Part shown: positions 1 through 12,429 of the stretch, one piece after another
How the letters are laid out: each line of letters begins with the position of its first letter
Position numbering within the stretch: the stretch's first letter is position 1
From: Adiantum capillus-veneris
Taxonomy: Eukaryota > Streptophyta > Polypodiopsida > Polypodiales > Pteridaceae
Direction of reading: 5' to 3'
DNA length: 64,000 nt
Assembly: GCA_014529385.2 (NCBI GenBank)
Contig: CM043969.1
Coordinates: forward strand, 22,255,946 to 22,319,945
Notes under the pieces: model-generated
What the model was told of the DNA's origin: nothing
The model's input: the letters and a program-made list of their open reading frames with translations, nothing else
The model's database searches: none
Position numbers and translations under genes: made by a program

Positions 1-560
1 ACAGATTCACGTATTGACATTTTGTCAGGTATATGAGCAACTGGTTGAGATCCTGGAGTAAGCTCTATTGCATGATCAACATCACGCTTGGGTGGTAATT
101 AAGAAAGTTCTTTGAGAGATACATCATCAAATTCTGTTATCCATTCAGGTTCAGGTGAATCTATCTTCTTCTCTTTAGGGTTAAGCTTTACTGCATAAAT
201 TCTTTCATTTTTCCTATGACTCTTCATGAGTTTGGTAAAGTTCACTAGTTTGAGCTTAGGCTTTCCCCATTTCCGAGTAATTGTAACTCTAGGGTTTTGA
301 TCATTTTGAAAAGTCAATGAAGCGTCTTTACAATGTATGTGAGCATCAATGTCTTTTAGCCAATACATTCCTAGGATTCCATTGTAAGTTCGTATGGGTA
401 AGACTCTGAAGCTTGCAGAAGTATTATGACCATCCAAGACAAAATTCAAATTACCCCCACTGAAGTAGAAGATCTAACCTTTCTACCCATAGCTAATTGT
501 ATTGTAAGGTCTGTATCAGCGTGTTTAGGCAAAATGAGGTTTTTGATGCACTTAGGATAT
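1..560 (-). pseudogene. Ty3/gypsy protease and start of reverse transcriptase (partial, broken)
   Basis: Read on the minus strand, the segment encodes the C-terminal half of a Ty3/gypsy retropepsin: a QLAMG stretch near 500, then a conserved ILGMYWL motif (family form ILGMDWL) near 360. A TAA stop ends the open frame at 99. The same frame continues to the window edge with LPPKRDVDH and ELTPGSQPV, the standard sequence before the RT palm in this superfamily. The catalytic D[ST]G of the protease is not visible, and the Asp of GMDWL is Tyr. The piece lies downstream of the gag remnant at 935-1749, in normal gag-pro-RT order. It is a dead fragment; the rest of pol lies outside the window. Confidence 0.75.
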
Positions 561-934
561 ATGAAAGAATGTGTACTCCTTGAATCTATCAATAAGGTAA
601 AATGGTTACCTCTTGATACTCCACTAGGGTTTGAATAAAAAGTTGTTCATTCACTCCCTAATGTTCAATTGCAGCATGAACATACACGTTTGTCTGATTT
701 CCTTCACCTCTAGCCCCTTGAGTTATGCTAGCTTGAGGTCTTCCTTGATTTCCTCCTCCTCATGGACAAAGTTGACGGTTAACATTCTCGTTGTTGTTAT
801 TGTTGACGGGTGGGGACATTCCGAACAAAAGGTAGATTTCCTGGTCTAGAATTTCCCTGGTTTTGAGGTTGTCTTTGGTTTTGATTAAAGTTTTGCTGAT
901 TGAAGTTTCTAAAATTTTGATCCGGACTGAATTT
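561..934 (-). other. Decayed gag-protease linker
   Basis: Between the knuckle and the protease the minus strand reads as short open pieces rich in Asn and Gln in shifting frames, including an NNNNNEN run and QGARGEGNQ. This fits the low-complexity linker normally found between gag and protease, with frameshifts. No separate gene is supported. Confidence 0.4.
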
Positions 935-1749
935 TCAATGTTCATAATTGTCCATCAATCTTGTGAAGCTTAAATTGTTAAAGGGACAATACCTGGATTG
1001 ATGACAATGATCAAGACAAATGTAGCATAAATAATCCTGTCTATCTTTCATGCGTAATAAGGTCTCTCTTCTTTGCTGTGGATTTCTAGATCTTTGTTCC
1101 TCTTTGGGACGAGGTCTATTAATTTCACAAACAGGAACAAGTTCTGGTTTCCTCTTTTTGGTAGTAGATAACTCTATTTCAACGCGTTTCCCTGCATCAA
1201 GGACATTTGCAAAATTCGTAAGATGAAGACTCTGAAGTCTAGTCTTCATAGTATTATGTAGCCCTGACACGAATCGAGCTACCTTGACCTCTTGAATCAT
1301 CCCTACTAGAGCATACTTGACAAGGGTTAAGAAATTCTGTTAGTATGGTTCCAGGTCTCTCATCCCTTGAAACTCATTCATACGGTCTGAATGATAGACA
1401 TTGTTTTGATAGTTCTTCTTAAGCTAGATCTTATGATAATCCCAAGTTGCAGTATTAGGATGAACATTGTTCTCTGTGCAATGGTCTCTCCACCAACGTT
1501 TGGATTTTTTCTCTAGTTTGAACTTAGTGATGATAGCTTTATTTACTGCTGACAAATGGGCTAAGTCAAGTAGTCATCCATGCACTCAATTCAATCTTCA
1601 AGAACTTTGCCTACATCTTTGCCTTCCCCACTGAAATTCCCAGGTTGAGACTTGCAAAGCATAGCATCGATGTCTCTATTGATGATGGTGTGTTGAGGAA
1701 CAATAGGTGCATTTGGGTTAGCAGCAGCCACATTTCCTATAGGAGGCAT
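935..1749 (-). pseudogene. Ty3/gypsy gag remnant with CCHC zinc knuckle
   Basis: Minus-strand gag of the same element as the protease at 1-560. An ATG at 1749 opens MPPIGNVAAANP, and the frame then carries several stops, so only 1300-935 stays open (121 codons). That part holds a gag-like helical stretch (VARFVSGLHNTMKTRLQ) and one nucleocapsid knuckle, CYICLDHCHQSRYC, which fits C-x2-C-x4-H-x4-C exactly. The knuckle binds the packaged RNA in functional elements. I could not find the primer-binding site or 5' LTR to the right of 1749, so the 5' end of the element is lost or too diverged to see. Confidence 0.7.
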
Positions 1750-1899
1750 GGTAACTTACTGCACCATATCAACCAAGGTCACACTTAGTAAAATATTGTA
1801 TTCCATTTGAAGTCCTTAAATCAAATAGAATATTCATTTAAAGATAATATGAGAAGAAAATAGGAGAAGGAATAATGAGTAAATTAATTCAATTTTTAT

Positions 1900-3793
1900 A
1901 TATCACAAAACTTTGGGTTTTTGAAAGTCTACAAGGTGTCTCAAAAGTTTCTAATAAATGCTAGTGGCTCTAACATAATGCACTTGGTAATATCCATTTT
2001 GACATCCTTCCACCAATAGAGTATAGTTGTCCCATTCCTTGAGTATGTCTGATGGTTCACTCCAATATTCCTTTATGATCTTTGGCTAGAACATCTCTTT
2101 GTTGGCGTGTGAGTCATACCATTCTTGAGTGAGAGTTTTGTTTGTTATAGGTACCCTCATTTTGATATGAATAATTGATTCCTGTAAGCGAAGTAGTCAT
2201 CTAAGAAAGAGGATTCTTTTGGAAATACATCTTCTGTGTCCCATCCCATTGAGCTGTGAATATTTGCACAATTTGCAAGGCACTCAAGTCTACTATAGGT
2301 ATTTTATAAAATTTATACATTGTGAGGATTGTAGATTAGTGACTTCCCAAATAAGTCAAAGAACAAATTCCAAGGTACCGGGCTAAAGGAATGTCGATCG
2401 TTGTTTTTGCATTGTCGGTCCCATACATTAAACATAACAATGTCAAAGCATCCCGTAGCCATTACTCAAGGAAGTATGTTTCTGGCCATCCATGTTTCTT
2501 TTGGCGGTCTTGGGGTAAGTTCATAAGAATTTATGTACAATATTTAATTAGTGACAACAATCTCCATTCCCAACTTAGATTGTATCCACTGGGTACTCCC
2601 AACACGCGAGGATTTATGCTGAGGTGGTCTAAACTCAGGGTTCCCTACAGCATAATGATACCAAGCTCGTAAGGTATTTGGTACAATGAAAACCGTAGAA
2701 ATCAACCTTTTCTTCTCTCCCCCGTTATGCATGGTAGTAACAAGCCTTGGCACTTCCACTGCAGTTTGGAAATGCTCTTCCACCATAAGGCGAGAGAATA
2801 TATCGCTCGAGATAAGCAGTTAGTCATCTACACACACACCCCATCACTCAAGTTAGTTAGAATGATGAAAACCAAGATTCAAACTCAATTTTTGTATCCT
2901 CAAAACAAAATGTGTTATATCAAAATAATGTTTTTATAATCGCAAAAGAGCAAAAAAGGTACATAGTGTTTCTAGGGAGATACATAAATACGAAAGGGTC
3001 CTATGAGCCATTTCTTGGTTCCTACAATTGTGGTTCTACTCTTATACTTGTTTACATCTCGGGCGTCAAAGTTCAATATTTCATCTCTAAAAGTCATGTC
3101 TTTGTTTTTGTACCATTCTTCCCTCCGTGATACATCCTTGGGTCAATCCATTAAAGCAGTTTACATGAGCATGTCATTCATTTACATCAAATCTATAGAA
3201 ATATCTACTCGAGTTCACTGCTATTGGTTGTGCTCGGAAAAATTCCCCAATGCACCTTGGTTTCTCGTAGTCATCAAAGGTAATGGTAATATTGTGAGGG
3301 TTGTATTGAGAATAGGTCCATAGACTCTATTGAACCAATCCTGGGGTACATAATAGAATTGGTTACCGCCAGCAGCAGCAACTGAATTCTTCCATACCCT
3401 GATTATGACCTTCTCACAAAAGTCATATCTTTGGTTTAGCATAAGCTCCTTCTTACTAAGTTTGAGTTCACGACCGGGTATGTCCAAAAGAGATCACAAG
3501 TTAAGGTAAAGAACATATCCTTGCACTTTAACATTGCCTTCTTGGATCTTTTCCTTCACCCAAAGCTGTGGATTGTTCATAAACCTATCAGACACTTGTG
3601 TTTGATGTTCAGACTGAGAGACAACATATAACTCCCATACTACGTAAGTGTTCGGTATGAGATAATCTCTAGTCCGCTTTGAATCTCGAACCACTTCAAT
3701 TCCCCAATGGAGACTGAATCCAACCGCATAATTGAAAAAGATTCTTTGTGCAAAATCACTAGGGAGTTCATCTAGACAATTAAGAAGATCCAT
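1900..3793 (-). pseudogene. Unrecognised degenerate coding region
   Basis: The minus strand shows protein-like text in a chain of open segments: 3793-3494 (starts MDLLNCLDELPSDFAQ), 3487-3221 (starts MDIPGRELKLSKKE), about 3130-2980 (one frame open for over 45 codons, REEWYKNKDMTFRDE, while the other two have several stops), and 2786-2544. The segments follow each other in one direction, separated by stops and frame changes, and composition is even rather than low-complexity, so this was probably one gene or transposon ORF of roughly 500-600 residues. I recognise no catalytic motif and no family. It lies directly upstream of the gypsy gag remnant, but nothing shows that the two belong together. 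Confidence 0.35.
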
Positions 3794-4083
3794 CTAAAAC
3801 AAGACAATGAGAGAGAAAACTTAGTACACACGTGAACCAAAACTTAGTCTATGCTTCTTTATTATATGATTTCATTATAATATTATAGGTGTCTTGGAAC
3901 TAATTCTCTAAATATTCTTTTAACTCTCATGACAGGGTATTCTCTCAGACCTCCCACACGACAACGTGGTTTGTAATGGGTTAATTTTATTTGCGAGTTA
4001 ATCAATTCGTGTTTTTTTGGCTAAAGGTGATTATTTTTTGAGTTTATAGAAGCATGGATTTCTCTCATATGTATGCTCTTTAA

Positions 4084-5410
4084 CACTAGAATGGTAACAA
4101 GACACTTTTATGTCCTTGGACACTTTTGTGTCCTGTTAAGTGACCATTTTGCTTGAATTATTTGAAGAGTATGAAAATGAATTTCTAGGTGCTATATATC
4201 CACAAAGTTGCCTTATGAGATGAAAATAACTTAGCATTTTTTTTTAGTATCGATATCACCAATAACCTTACTCTTGCACAACATTTTTGATCCTAAACTG
4301 TGTGAAAAAACGGGTCCTATTTTTGCCTTTTTTTTTTAAATTTTTGGCAACTATACCACTCTAAACTTCATGTTTGTGAGGTTTAGATGGCTAGAGGTTA
4401 GGCCTTCATAGTTCTCAACATGTTTTGATGCTTGTAGGGAGAGCTAAGTGTTAAAATTGAAAGTTATGACCAATTTACAAGAATTGCATAATCCTATTTT
4501 TTGGCCAAAATTAGCACTTTTATGATTTTTTTGGTGGCTTTCTTGATATCCAAATTCAATTTTGATTGTGTAAGTGTAATGTATAACATAAATCTAATCT
4601 TCCTTGAGTTTTGGGGGACCTTATATGCTATATAGCATAGTATATGATGATGGTTGAGTTTTTTGATTGCTGAAGAATACGATACATTTTAGAGTAGCAA
4701 GTATAACTCTCTCAATATTGCTAGTTTCTTAGGCCAATTGTGTTTATTTTGTAGGTAGTAACCATATCTAATTATAGACTACAAACTTGGCTCGATATTG
4801 AGTAGTTTCTATGGGTTTCTAGAGGTCATAATGCTATACCCAGTTTTTTCATGTTTGTTGTATTTAGCACTTTATCATTGCCCCCAAGGTTCCAATTGTA
4901 AGAGATCCATTATCCTTTTGACATGCTCCATGGCTCCTTTTGAATCCAGAGGCCCAAAGGGAACTAAGAAAACATGTATATAGTATCTGTATTGAGCGTG
5001 ACTATAGAAACTTTGATGATAGGTCCGCAGAATGGCAAAAATGCAAGTTTTTTTTACCCAAAAAAAAAAAGTGAGGTAAAAGCAACCATATGTTTTGGTC
5101 ACCAACCCATTGAAGTTAACGGGGCATTTTATCTCATGTCCTACAAAAATCTCCACTCTTATTTATATGCAATCAGCCGTAAGAAATTGCTGATTTGGGC
5201 AAAATGCACTGGTCCATCAACTTTGGAGGCTTGTAGTGACCAAGGGATGAGAAAAATGACAAGTTTCTCATTTTTTCCATATGTAGTAGTTATTGAACTA
5301 TAAGCTCATGAAAGGAATTTTTAAAATGAGTGGATCTACTATGGTTTTGGAAATTTTTCCCAAAACCCTGAAAGGAAACTTTTATGTCCTGCTAGGTTAC
5401 CATTCTAGTG
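4084..5410. mobile_element. Non-autonomous TIR element flanked by TTAA
   Basis: The left end CACTAGAATGGTAAC at 4084-4098 is matched exactly, inverted, at 5396-5410. Both ends are flanked by TTAA (4080-4083 and 5411-5414). Just inside each end lies a similar TTTATGTCC/GGACATAAA motif. The 1327-bp interior is AT-rich and has no ORF with recognisable content. The CACTAG end recalls CACTA elements, but those duplicate 3 bp and the 3-bp flanks (TAA left, TTA right) do not match. A 4-bp TTAA duplication would fit a piggyBac-type element instead. The pairing of ends is clear; the superfamily is not. Confidence 0.55.
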
Positions 5411-5531
5411 TTAAGATGGCATTGTGGTATGTGAAATAAGTACCGAGGGAAGGAGAGAGAAGAAGGATTAGACGGAGAGAGAAAAACATACTTGTGAAAT
5501 AGAGATAGGATAGGGGTGTGATAGTACCGAC

Positions 5532-5672
<141 letters not shown>

Positions 5673-5887
5673 GCTAGAGAAAAGATAGGCTCGAAATGAA
5701 AAATGTCCTGCTAGATTTTGGGCAAGAAGGTTCTCAAGCCGGTTCAAATTATGAAATTTTTAGTTATAATATGAGATAGTTAGTGTGATTATCCCTCTCA
5801 AATTTAGAGTTAGCCAGTTCATATACGTGTGAAAAGGTTCCAAAGTTGGATACACAAATAATGTTTCTAAGGGAAATGAGAGAGGAA

Positions 5888-6088
5888 CTTAGTGGTGGTG
5901 GTTCCTTGATGCTTATAATATTCATAGGGGAATAATAATCATAGTGGCAAATCATGCATATTTTATTGCACGCTACACTTTAAAAGTTAGTGGTGGACTA
6001 GTAGATGATTATAATATTCATAGGGGCATAATAGTCATATTGACAAATCATGCATATATTACTGCACACTCCACTTTAGCAGTTAGCA
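5888..6088. repeat. Tandem duplication, about 100-bp unit, two copies
   Basis: Copies at about 5889-5987 and 5988-6088 share TATAATATTCATAGGGG, AAATCATGCATAT and a TTGCAC/CTGCAC...CACTTTA tail, with scattered substitutions. It is a local duplication in otherwise non-coding DNA. Confidence 0.8.
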
Positions 6089-7312
6089 TATGTTTTTTGA
6101 GAAGTGGGACCTCTCATGTCACTAACACATGCCACTCTTCCATCACTATCAAATGCTTTTTGAGACCATGCTGCTTCAGTCTATATAAATGTTACGAGGC
6201 AAGCAGCATATGCAACACAAGTGACTCGGAGGTGCAAATCAAGAGAGATTTTCTTGTTTTCCCTGTACTTATACAATGCTTGTAGGATATGCAACTACTG
6301 GCAATGAGGTCGTTAGTAAAATTCATGAAGAGCTTCACAAACTCCCCCCCAACACACCCCTTGAAGAAAAGAAGATGTTTACTCAAAGAGAGTGTGACAC
6401 AAACAAGGCGATCCGGATGTTCAACCACCTTATTCGTGCTCTCGCAACACCGGAGACCAGGAACTCAATTAAGGCTTTGAGACAATGCGAGAAGCTCTAG
6501 GCAAGTGGGAGACATGGCGGCACATAGACAAGTCTTGGAGGGCCTCTTTGCAGGCGGAGATTAACCATTTTCTTGTTTGCAAACGCACAATCAACCGGCC
6601 AGTCGAAATCTCTGGCTCTAATGTGGTAGAAGATTGAGGCAAGATTTATATAATTATGCACTAATTAATATATTTAAATAAATATGCACTAGCACATAAT
6701 AAATTGTACTAGTGTGATGCAAGTTGTATTGTGTGTGTGTGTGTTTGCAGGTTTGAGTCCCTACCTAATCATGTAAAAAACTTATTTTTAATTATATGAT
6801 GCTTATTTTAATTATATGATGGTGTTCCACTCTTTTATGCCTTGGTGATAATAATTCATATGTCAAGGTTTGGGACCATCCCCTCTCTTTGTCTGACTTA
6901 ATATTATTGAAGTAGCTGTGAGACTTTTAATCGGCCTAGTCTACTAACACATCTTCACGATCTGTCATAGCTTAGGGTATTGTTGATATCTTCTAGCTAA
7001 ATTGAACCGCCAAATGTAACTACAAGCTGTTTGAAAGCCACAACATAATGTACTATATATTGTGCAAATCTATGTGAGTTTTTTTATATAATTCAACTAA
7101 AAGATGAGCATGTCTTTAGTATTTACCCTACTTTTAGTAGAATGTTGTTTCCTGTCCATGTAGGTGTTATTGCAAATAAGGATGAATGCCTAATAAACCA
7201 ATTTGAAAGTAGGAATCTAAAAAATATTGATGGTTGTACTTGTTTCGGCAGAGACCTCAAAGTAATGATACATGCATAGACTCTTGCAGATAAAATAGTA
7301 ATTAGAAACACT
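6089..7312. other. No recognisable gene; one short unplaced ORF
   Basis: A 74-codon plus-strand ORF (6276-6500, MLVGYATTGNEVVSKIHEEL) has ordinary amino-acid composition, a charged helical look and no family I recognise. It may be the end of a decayed gene. The rest is AT-rich with a short (TG)n at 6731-6744 and a TTAATTATATGATG repeat around 6787-6822. Confidence 0.3.
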
Positions 7313-7510
7313 TTATTGAGTTGACGAACTTCTTACGTTGATCAACACACACATATAAATATATATATATATTATAAAAACGAGTACTTTAAAACACTTT
7401 ACCGAGCTGAAGAACTGCTTACGTACATAAACACACACATATAAATATATATATATATATATATATAATATAAATAGATAAATATATATATATATAATAT
7501 GTATATTCTT
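7313..7510. repeat. Duplicated segment with (AT)n tracts
   Basis: A segment with TGA(A/C)GAACT.CTTACGT followed by ACACACACATATAAATATATAT occurs twice (about 7318-7372 and 7402-7470). Long (TA)n runs close each copy. Confidence 0.75.
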
Positions 7511-7539
7511 AGACCAACAGTGTAAAGAAATGTTGATAA

Positions 7540-7945
7540 GCAATCAAAATTTCGGCAGCATAATAGCGTGAAAACTCAAAAAGAAAATCCCCATTCCATA
7601 CTTGCTTCCGTGAAAGCTTGCGAAACTTTCATTAAGATTTGTATACATGAAACCATGATTATGTTTCCAAACATGAAAAAGAACGTGATTATATTCAAAA
7701 GCAATCAAAATTTTGGCAGCATAACGGCGTGAAAATTCAAACAAAAAAAATCCCCATTCCATACTTGCTTCCGTGAAAGCTTGCCTAACTTTCGTTAAGC
7801 TCTGTATACATGAAATCATGATTATGTTTCCAAACATGAGCAAAAAGCATGATTATATTCACAAGCAATAAAAATTTTGGCAGCATAATGGCGTGAAAAT
7901 TCAAACAAAAAAATCCCCATTCCATACTTGCTTCCGTGTAGCAGC
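7540..7945. repeat. Tandem repeat, about 162-bp unit, 2.5 copies
   Basis: The marker GGCAGCATAA.GGCGTGAAAA recurs at about 7554, 7717 and 7880, each time followed by CCCCATTCCATACTTGCTTCCGTG and an ATTATGTTTCCAAACATGA block. Copies are about 90% alike. The 99-codon minus ORF over this array is itself internally repeated and is not a gene. A weaker relative of the marker (GGTAGCATAACGGCGTAAAA) appears near 12250. Confidence 0.85.
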
Positions 7946-8207
7946 CCAATACTGACGGAAGAAAAAATTACATACACAAAAAAACACGTGTTGGTATATT
8001 ACTTTGGTAAATCCAAAGCTCTTAACTAAATTCTATCTAGCATAATAAATATGAAATCATGGCTGATTGGTAAGGACGGTCAACACCAACAATATGTCTT
8101 CAATAATACCAAAAAAGTGGCACCCAAACACCATGGTCACACGTCATCCCATACAAATCACAAACTAGAAAACACCATAGATAATACCAATGTTGATGTC
8201 AATCAAG

Positions 8208-11200
8208 GGTAGTGTGATCTAGCCTCATATTGTTGCCAGTCAGTCTCCTCATCACTATTTGCATCAATTGTTGGAATAGCACGTACACATGGAGCCTTGA
8301 AGCGTGAAAGATGCTGCTGGAAGACCTCTAGATCACTTTCCATGCAGAGACACTGTCTAGACAACTCAGCGCAAACATGGCCCAAGCCACCACTTCCAGA
8401 AAACATATCAACAGTGTAGGTGTGCTCCGCATAAATGTTTGCACAAGCCAGCTAAAAAAGAAGAAAAACATTACTTTATGTAACATAGTCTAATAACGCA
8501 TAGTAGGAAGCATATATTCTTACCAAAAGAAGTCAAGGCTACGCTCGGTGGCACCTCTAAGAGCGCGTCCTCCAATGTACTCTCCGTCGGCACGCTCCAC
8601 CATTATTCCAGACTTGGCATCGAAAGAGTTGTTGTCCACGCTCTCTCCATCTCGTCAATAGTAGATAGGACGTTGACCCTTATGATAAAACAGTCCTAAC
8701 AATAGTGTTTCCACCTACAAATTACAATTAGTATGTAATCTAATTGAAGAAAAACACAAGCATGCTGTTCAATCAAAAAATAATTTTACTTACTCTCTCA
8801 ATCTCAATGGTCTTTCGCACATAACCATCGGGGATCAAAATAAGGATGGTGTTAATCATTTTGGATCCCATATCGATGGCATGGCTAGACACAATGCCAA
8901 AGTGATCAGTGGAGCTTAAAGTGATGTACCACCCATTGTCTGTCACATACTTAGAAGCTATTCTGGCCACTTTCTTACTTAATTTTTGAGAGAATTGATT
9001 CCATGGAGGGACCTGCATATTATGCATTGTTAGTTTAATTAAAGTTCCAAATCTATCATAGAGTGCCCATTGAGGTTTTGAAGGATGCATACCTCGTCCT
9101 CCAAATATTTTTCAACTTAAAAATTTGTTGGAAAATCCGCATACCTCGTTCTCCGAAAAAATTTCAAATTTAAAATTTGTTGGAAAATCCGCAAACAAAA
9201 GAGAGGCCACTTCATTGCTCTTTTCCCCATCAACATGGGCTGAATGAAGAAAATCCAAGATCGTGCATGTATTTCAAACATTCACAACACACACCACACA
9301 TAGTCAGTCTTTCTTCTCACATGTATTTACCATTTCTCATCATCAAGAGAACTTTTGTAAACATCTAACATGTTGCCAATAACGGTCACATCCTATCTAT
9401 GGAAGGAACTGCATAATCAGAAAATAAAATATTTCATCAAGAATTGTTGAGTAGAGAGAAAGTGATATCTAGATATCCTTACAAGCAAGTTTACCTGTGG
9501 ACCCTTGAGCAGCTTTTTGGTTCTTTTTGGGAGACCTCTTGGGCTTCTTGGATTTAACAAAATCCAATCGTTTCTTTATAGAGGAGATTGTACTATTGTT
9601 TACTCTTTTTGAAGAGGTGGCTTTCTTGGAAGCCGAGCCAATCTCCTCAATACCATTTTCATTTCTTCAAGAACGTGCTCTAAAGAAAACAAAAATATGT
9701 ATCTCACAAACATAGTCTAAATAGTATGAACACTTTAACAATTTTGTAGTTTTTATAAATGCCTCGAGTGTAGGCAATACTCAATTTCCCAAGCAATCAA
9801 ACCATAATCTCTCATCCATAGTGGATACATACACTCCTCACAGGAGAGGTCCCTCCAACTTTCAACAACAACTGGCAACTTCTCTAACAAATTTTGATCG
9901 TAAAGCTGAATTAGCCATCTACATAAAATGCAGCTAACTTTATTTGAGCTCCTTTACCGAGTGGCTTATTTATTATACAAACTCTAAGTGCAAAATAGAA
10001 TAACAACCATAAAGATATCAATTGTATTACCTGAATAATACTCTCCTCAAAGATTCCATAAGCTCTGGAATTTTCTCATCCGACTCTTTTGTGTTGAGCT
10101 TACTCCAAAGCTCCACAAAAGCTTTATCAATGTACTCCCTCAACCGGTGATGAAACCATGCTTCAAAGCCCTCCGGCATTTCTTCAATATTTTTCCCTTT
10201 GATACTTAAGCATTGCTTCAAGATACTTCCCCAATACCACTCTTTATGAAAGTACATTCTAAATTTCATTGCACTAATATAATGCTTAGAAGTAACATTA
10301 TCTACACGGCAATGCATCAAAGAGCGCAATATTTCCTTTTTCCTGTAGAGAAAACAATAAACAAACCATGAATGCATTGATTCATTTGATGATTTCATGT
10401 GTATTTTTTATCCAAACATTATTACCTCATCGGTGATATTTTTAGAAGTTGCCAAAGAGTAGACCTTGTCTCTTGTAAGGCCCACCTGATCCTTTTCTCT
10501 TATCCAATTGAAGTTAAATAACAAAGAGAAGAACCCCTGGCCACTGGCAGGGTTGGCAATGGCCAACATCTATGTTGCATTAGCACAAAATCAAATCAAA
10601 TCAATTTTTCAATCCAATAAATCAAATCCAAATAACATGTCAACTTACAATTTTGTAGAAATTCAAACATAAATGGTGAGAAGAGAAAGTGTTTACCTTA
10701 TAAGCTCTTTCTTTGAATATTTGTTCTACTCTTCCTCGAGCAATCATCTCCATTTTTGCAGTGAAATCGAGGGATCATTGATCTCTTGCATCTCTTTAAT
10801 AAGAGACAAGTCAAGCTCTTCCTTTTGTAGAGAAAGTGAAAAAAAAAAAGATTTTACAAAATTATGCCAAGCTTTAGAAATTACATAAAACGTATACTTT
10901 AAGGCAAAAAAAATACACCTTCCATATGAGCATTGCCAATAAAAGAGCAAGAGCATTGTACCAACTCCCTTTAGATGCCTTCTTCTTGCAAGCAAGCTCT
11001 ACCTCTATCCATCGAATCCAATCTTGGGGAAAGTATTTCATTAAAGAATCTTTGCTTGCCACAGCCAGTTTTTGGAACAAGAAGATCTTGTCCAAAATTT
11101 GTGCTCACAATGGTTCTACCAATCCTAAAACACAATATGTTAAATTAAATGGCAAGAGAATGACATCGATAAAGTAATAGCAATATCTTTAAAAACAACA

Positions 11201-11960
11201 AGTGAGCCTACTCATTTTGAGAGCGCAAAGCTAGCATAAGCTCCCCCTCTGCACTTCTATCAACATAGACAAATTGACACTTGACAGAACAATGTCTCCA
11301 CTTTATCATTGAAAATTCTAGAACAACAAAAAGGAAAATTAGAAAGCATAGGGTAATACTAGACAACTTCATATTAAACAAAAAACAAATCAATTACATG
11401 TTTTTATTAAGCGCATCCAAGTTTTCAAGCAGTGATTGTCATCCCAAACAATAAATTTTTTTCCCCTTGAGTCTTCCCACTCAAAGGGAAGGGAATTATC
11501 AAAATCATCGCTTATTTCTTGCCAAAAAGGACCCCATTCATCCTTGTCTAAGTCGAAAACATAATGTTGATCATGGCCTGACTTCTTAAATGACCCAAGA
11601 AATGGAGCTCCAAGCACACTCTATCCAGACATCTCAAACCTTTTCACCAAGCCCTCAGTGCCTGGACCCACCACTCTAATGGCTTCATTTTCCATCAATC
11701 TGCAGAGAGGAACGCGAGGAGGTTCCCCACCTCTCTTTACAATAAAACCCTCTATAATCTCCTCCAATATGCGACCATGAACATCCTTTCCAAACAATGT
11801 TGGATGATCGTGACAGGTTTACAACAATTGTCATTGCTTTAAACACGTTTTGGGCTCCAATTCAACTTGTGTAGCATGAATATCTATGAGCTCCTCTTCT
11901 TCATGCACATAACCCAAAAATATCCTCTTCTTCATGCACATCACCCAAAATATCCTCCTT
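8208..11960 (-). pseudogene. Broken multi-exon gene with N6/N4 DNA methyltransferase-like motifs
   Basis: Minus-strand open blocks bounded by plausible splice sites run from about 11960 to 8208. The last block (8450-8208) contains VDMFSGSGGLGHVCAELSR followed by ESD, the SAM-binding motif I and acidic strand-2 residue of amino methyltransferases. Upstream (about 9250-9117) LLFADFPTNF resembles the catalytic [DNS]PP[YFW] motif IV, and 9017-8790 continues in the style of the following fold (ASKYVTDNGWYITLSSTDHFG). Motif IV before motif I is the beta-class order. Earlier blocks (11820-11390, 11130-10926, 10398-10027, 9960-9760) are coding-like but unrecognised. Motif IV departs from consensus, a TGA lies at 8655-8657, and the junction between the last two blocks does not keep frame, so I call it a pseudogene. 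The fold is inferred from motifs only. Confidence 0.5.
9085..9200. repeat. 57-bp tandem duplication over a splice donor of the methyltransferase-like gene
   Basis: GTTGGAAAATCCGCA plus the adjoining ACCTCGT(C/T)CTCC block occurs twice (about 9090-9140 and 9143-9192). On the minus strand each copy carries an exon end GAG followed by GTATGC, so the putative 5' splice site is duplicated. Confidence 0.6.
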
Positions 11961-12429
11961 CTGACGGACATTGGAAGAAGCAATGGAAGATCGTGCATTT
12001 TCCCTATGCCCTGTAGTGCCAGGCCTTAATGTGTATCCTACTCCTAAAAGCAATAAACAATAAGAACACAACTAGTTTAGTGAGTATGTGGAGACAAAAA
12101 AAATAACAAAAATAGCTTAATGTAATTGAACGTACTTTGAGAGATACCTGTCCTGCCATGTTTAGATGGTGTACGAACCATAATCTATCAACCATAAACA
12201 ACAAAAATATTCTTAGAAACGACAGTACAAATATAAACTTCAAAATTAAGGTAGCATAACGGCGTAAAATACAAATTTAAAAAAAAAACCATTCTCAACT
12301 TGCTCTTGGCAAGAAAAAATACAAATCCACTTTAATATGTGTCAATACAAATCCACTTCGACATTTGTATAGCTCTGCTCTACAACGAGTACTACAACAA
12401 GTTGTGCAATATGTGCATCATTGTAAGTG

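Noticed and set aside
1900-3793. Endogenous pararetrovirus ORF
   Set aside because: I looked for movement-protein, coat zinc-finger and RT motifs and saw none; left as unrecognised.
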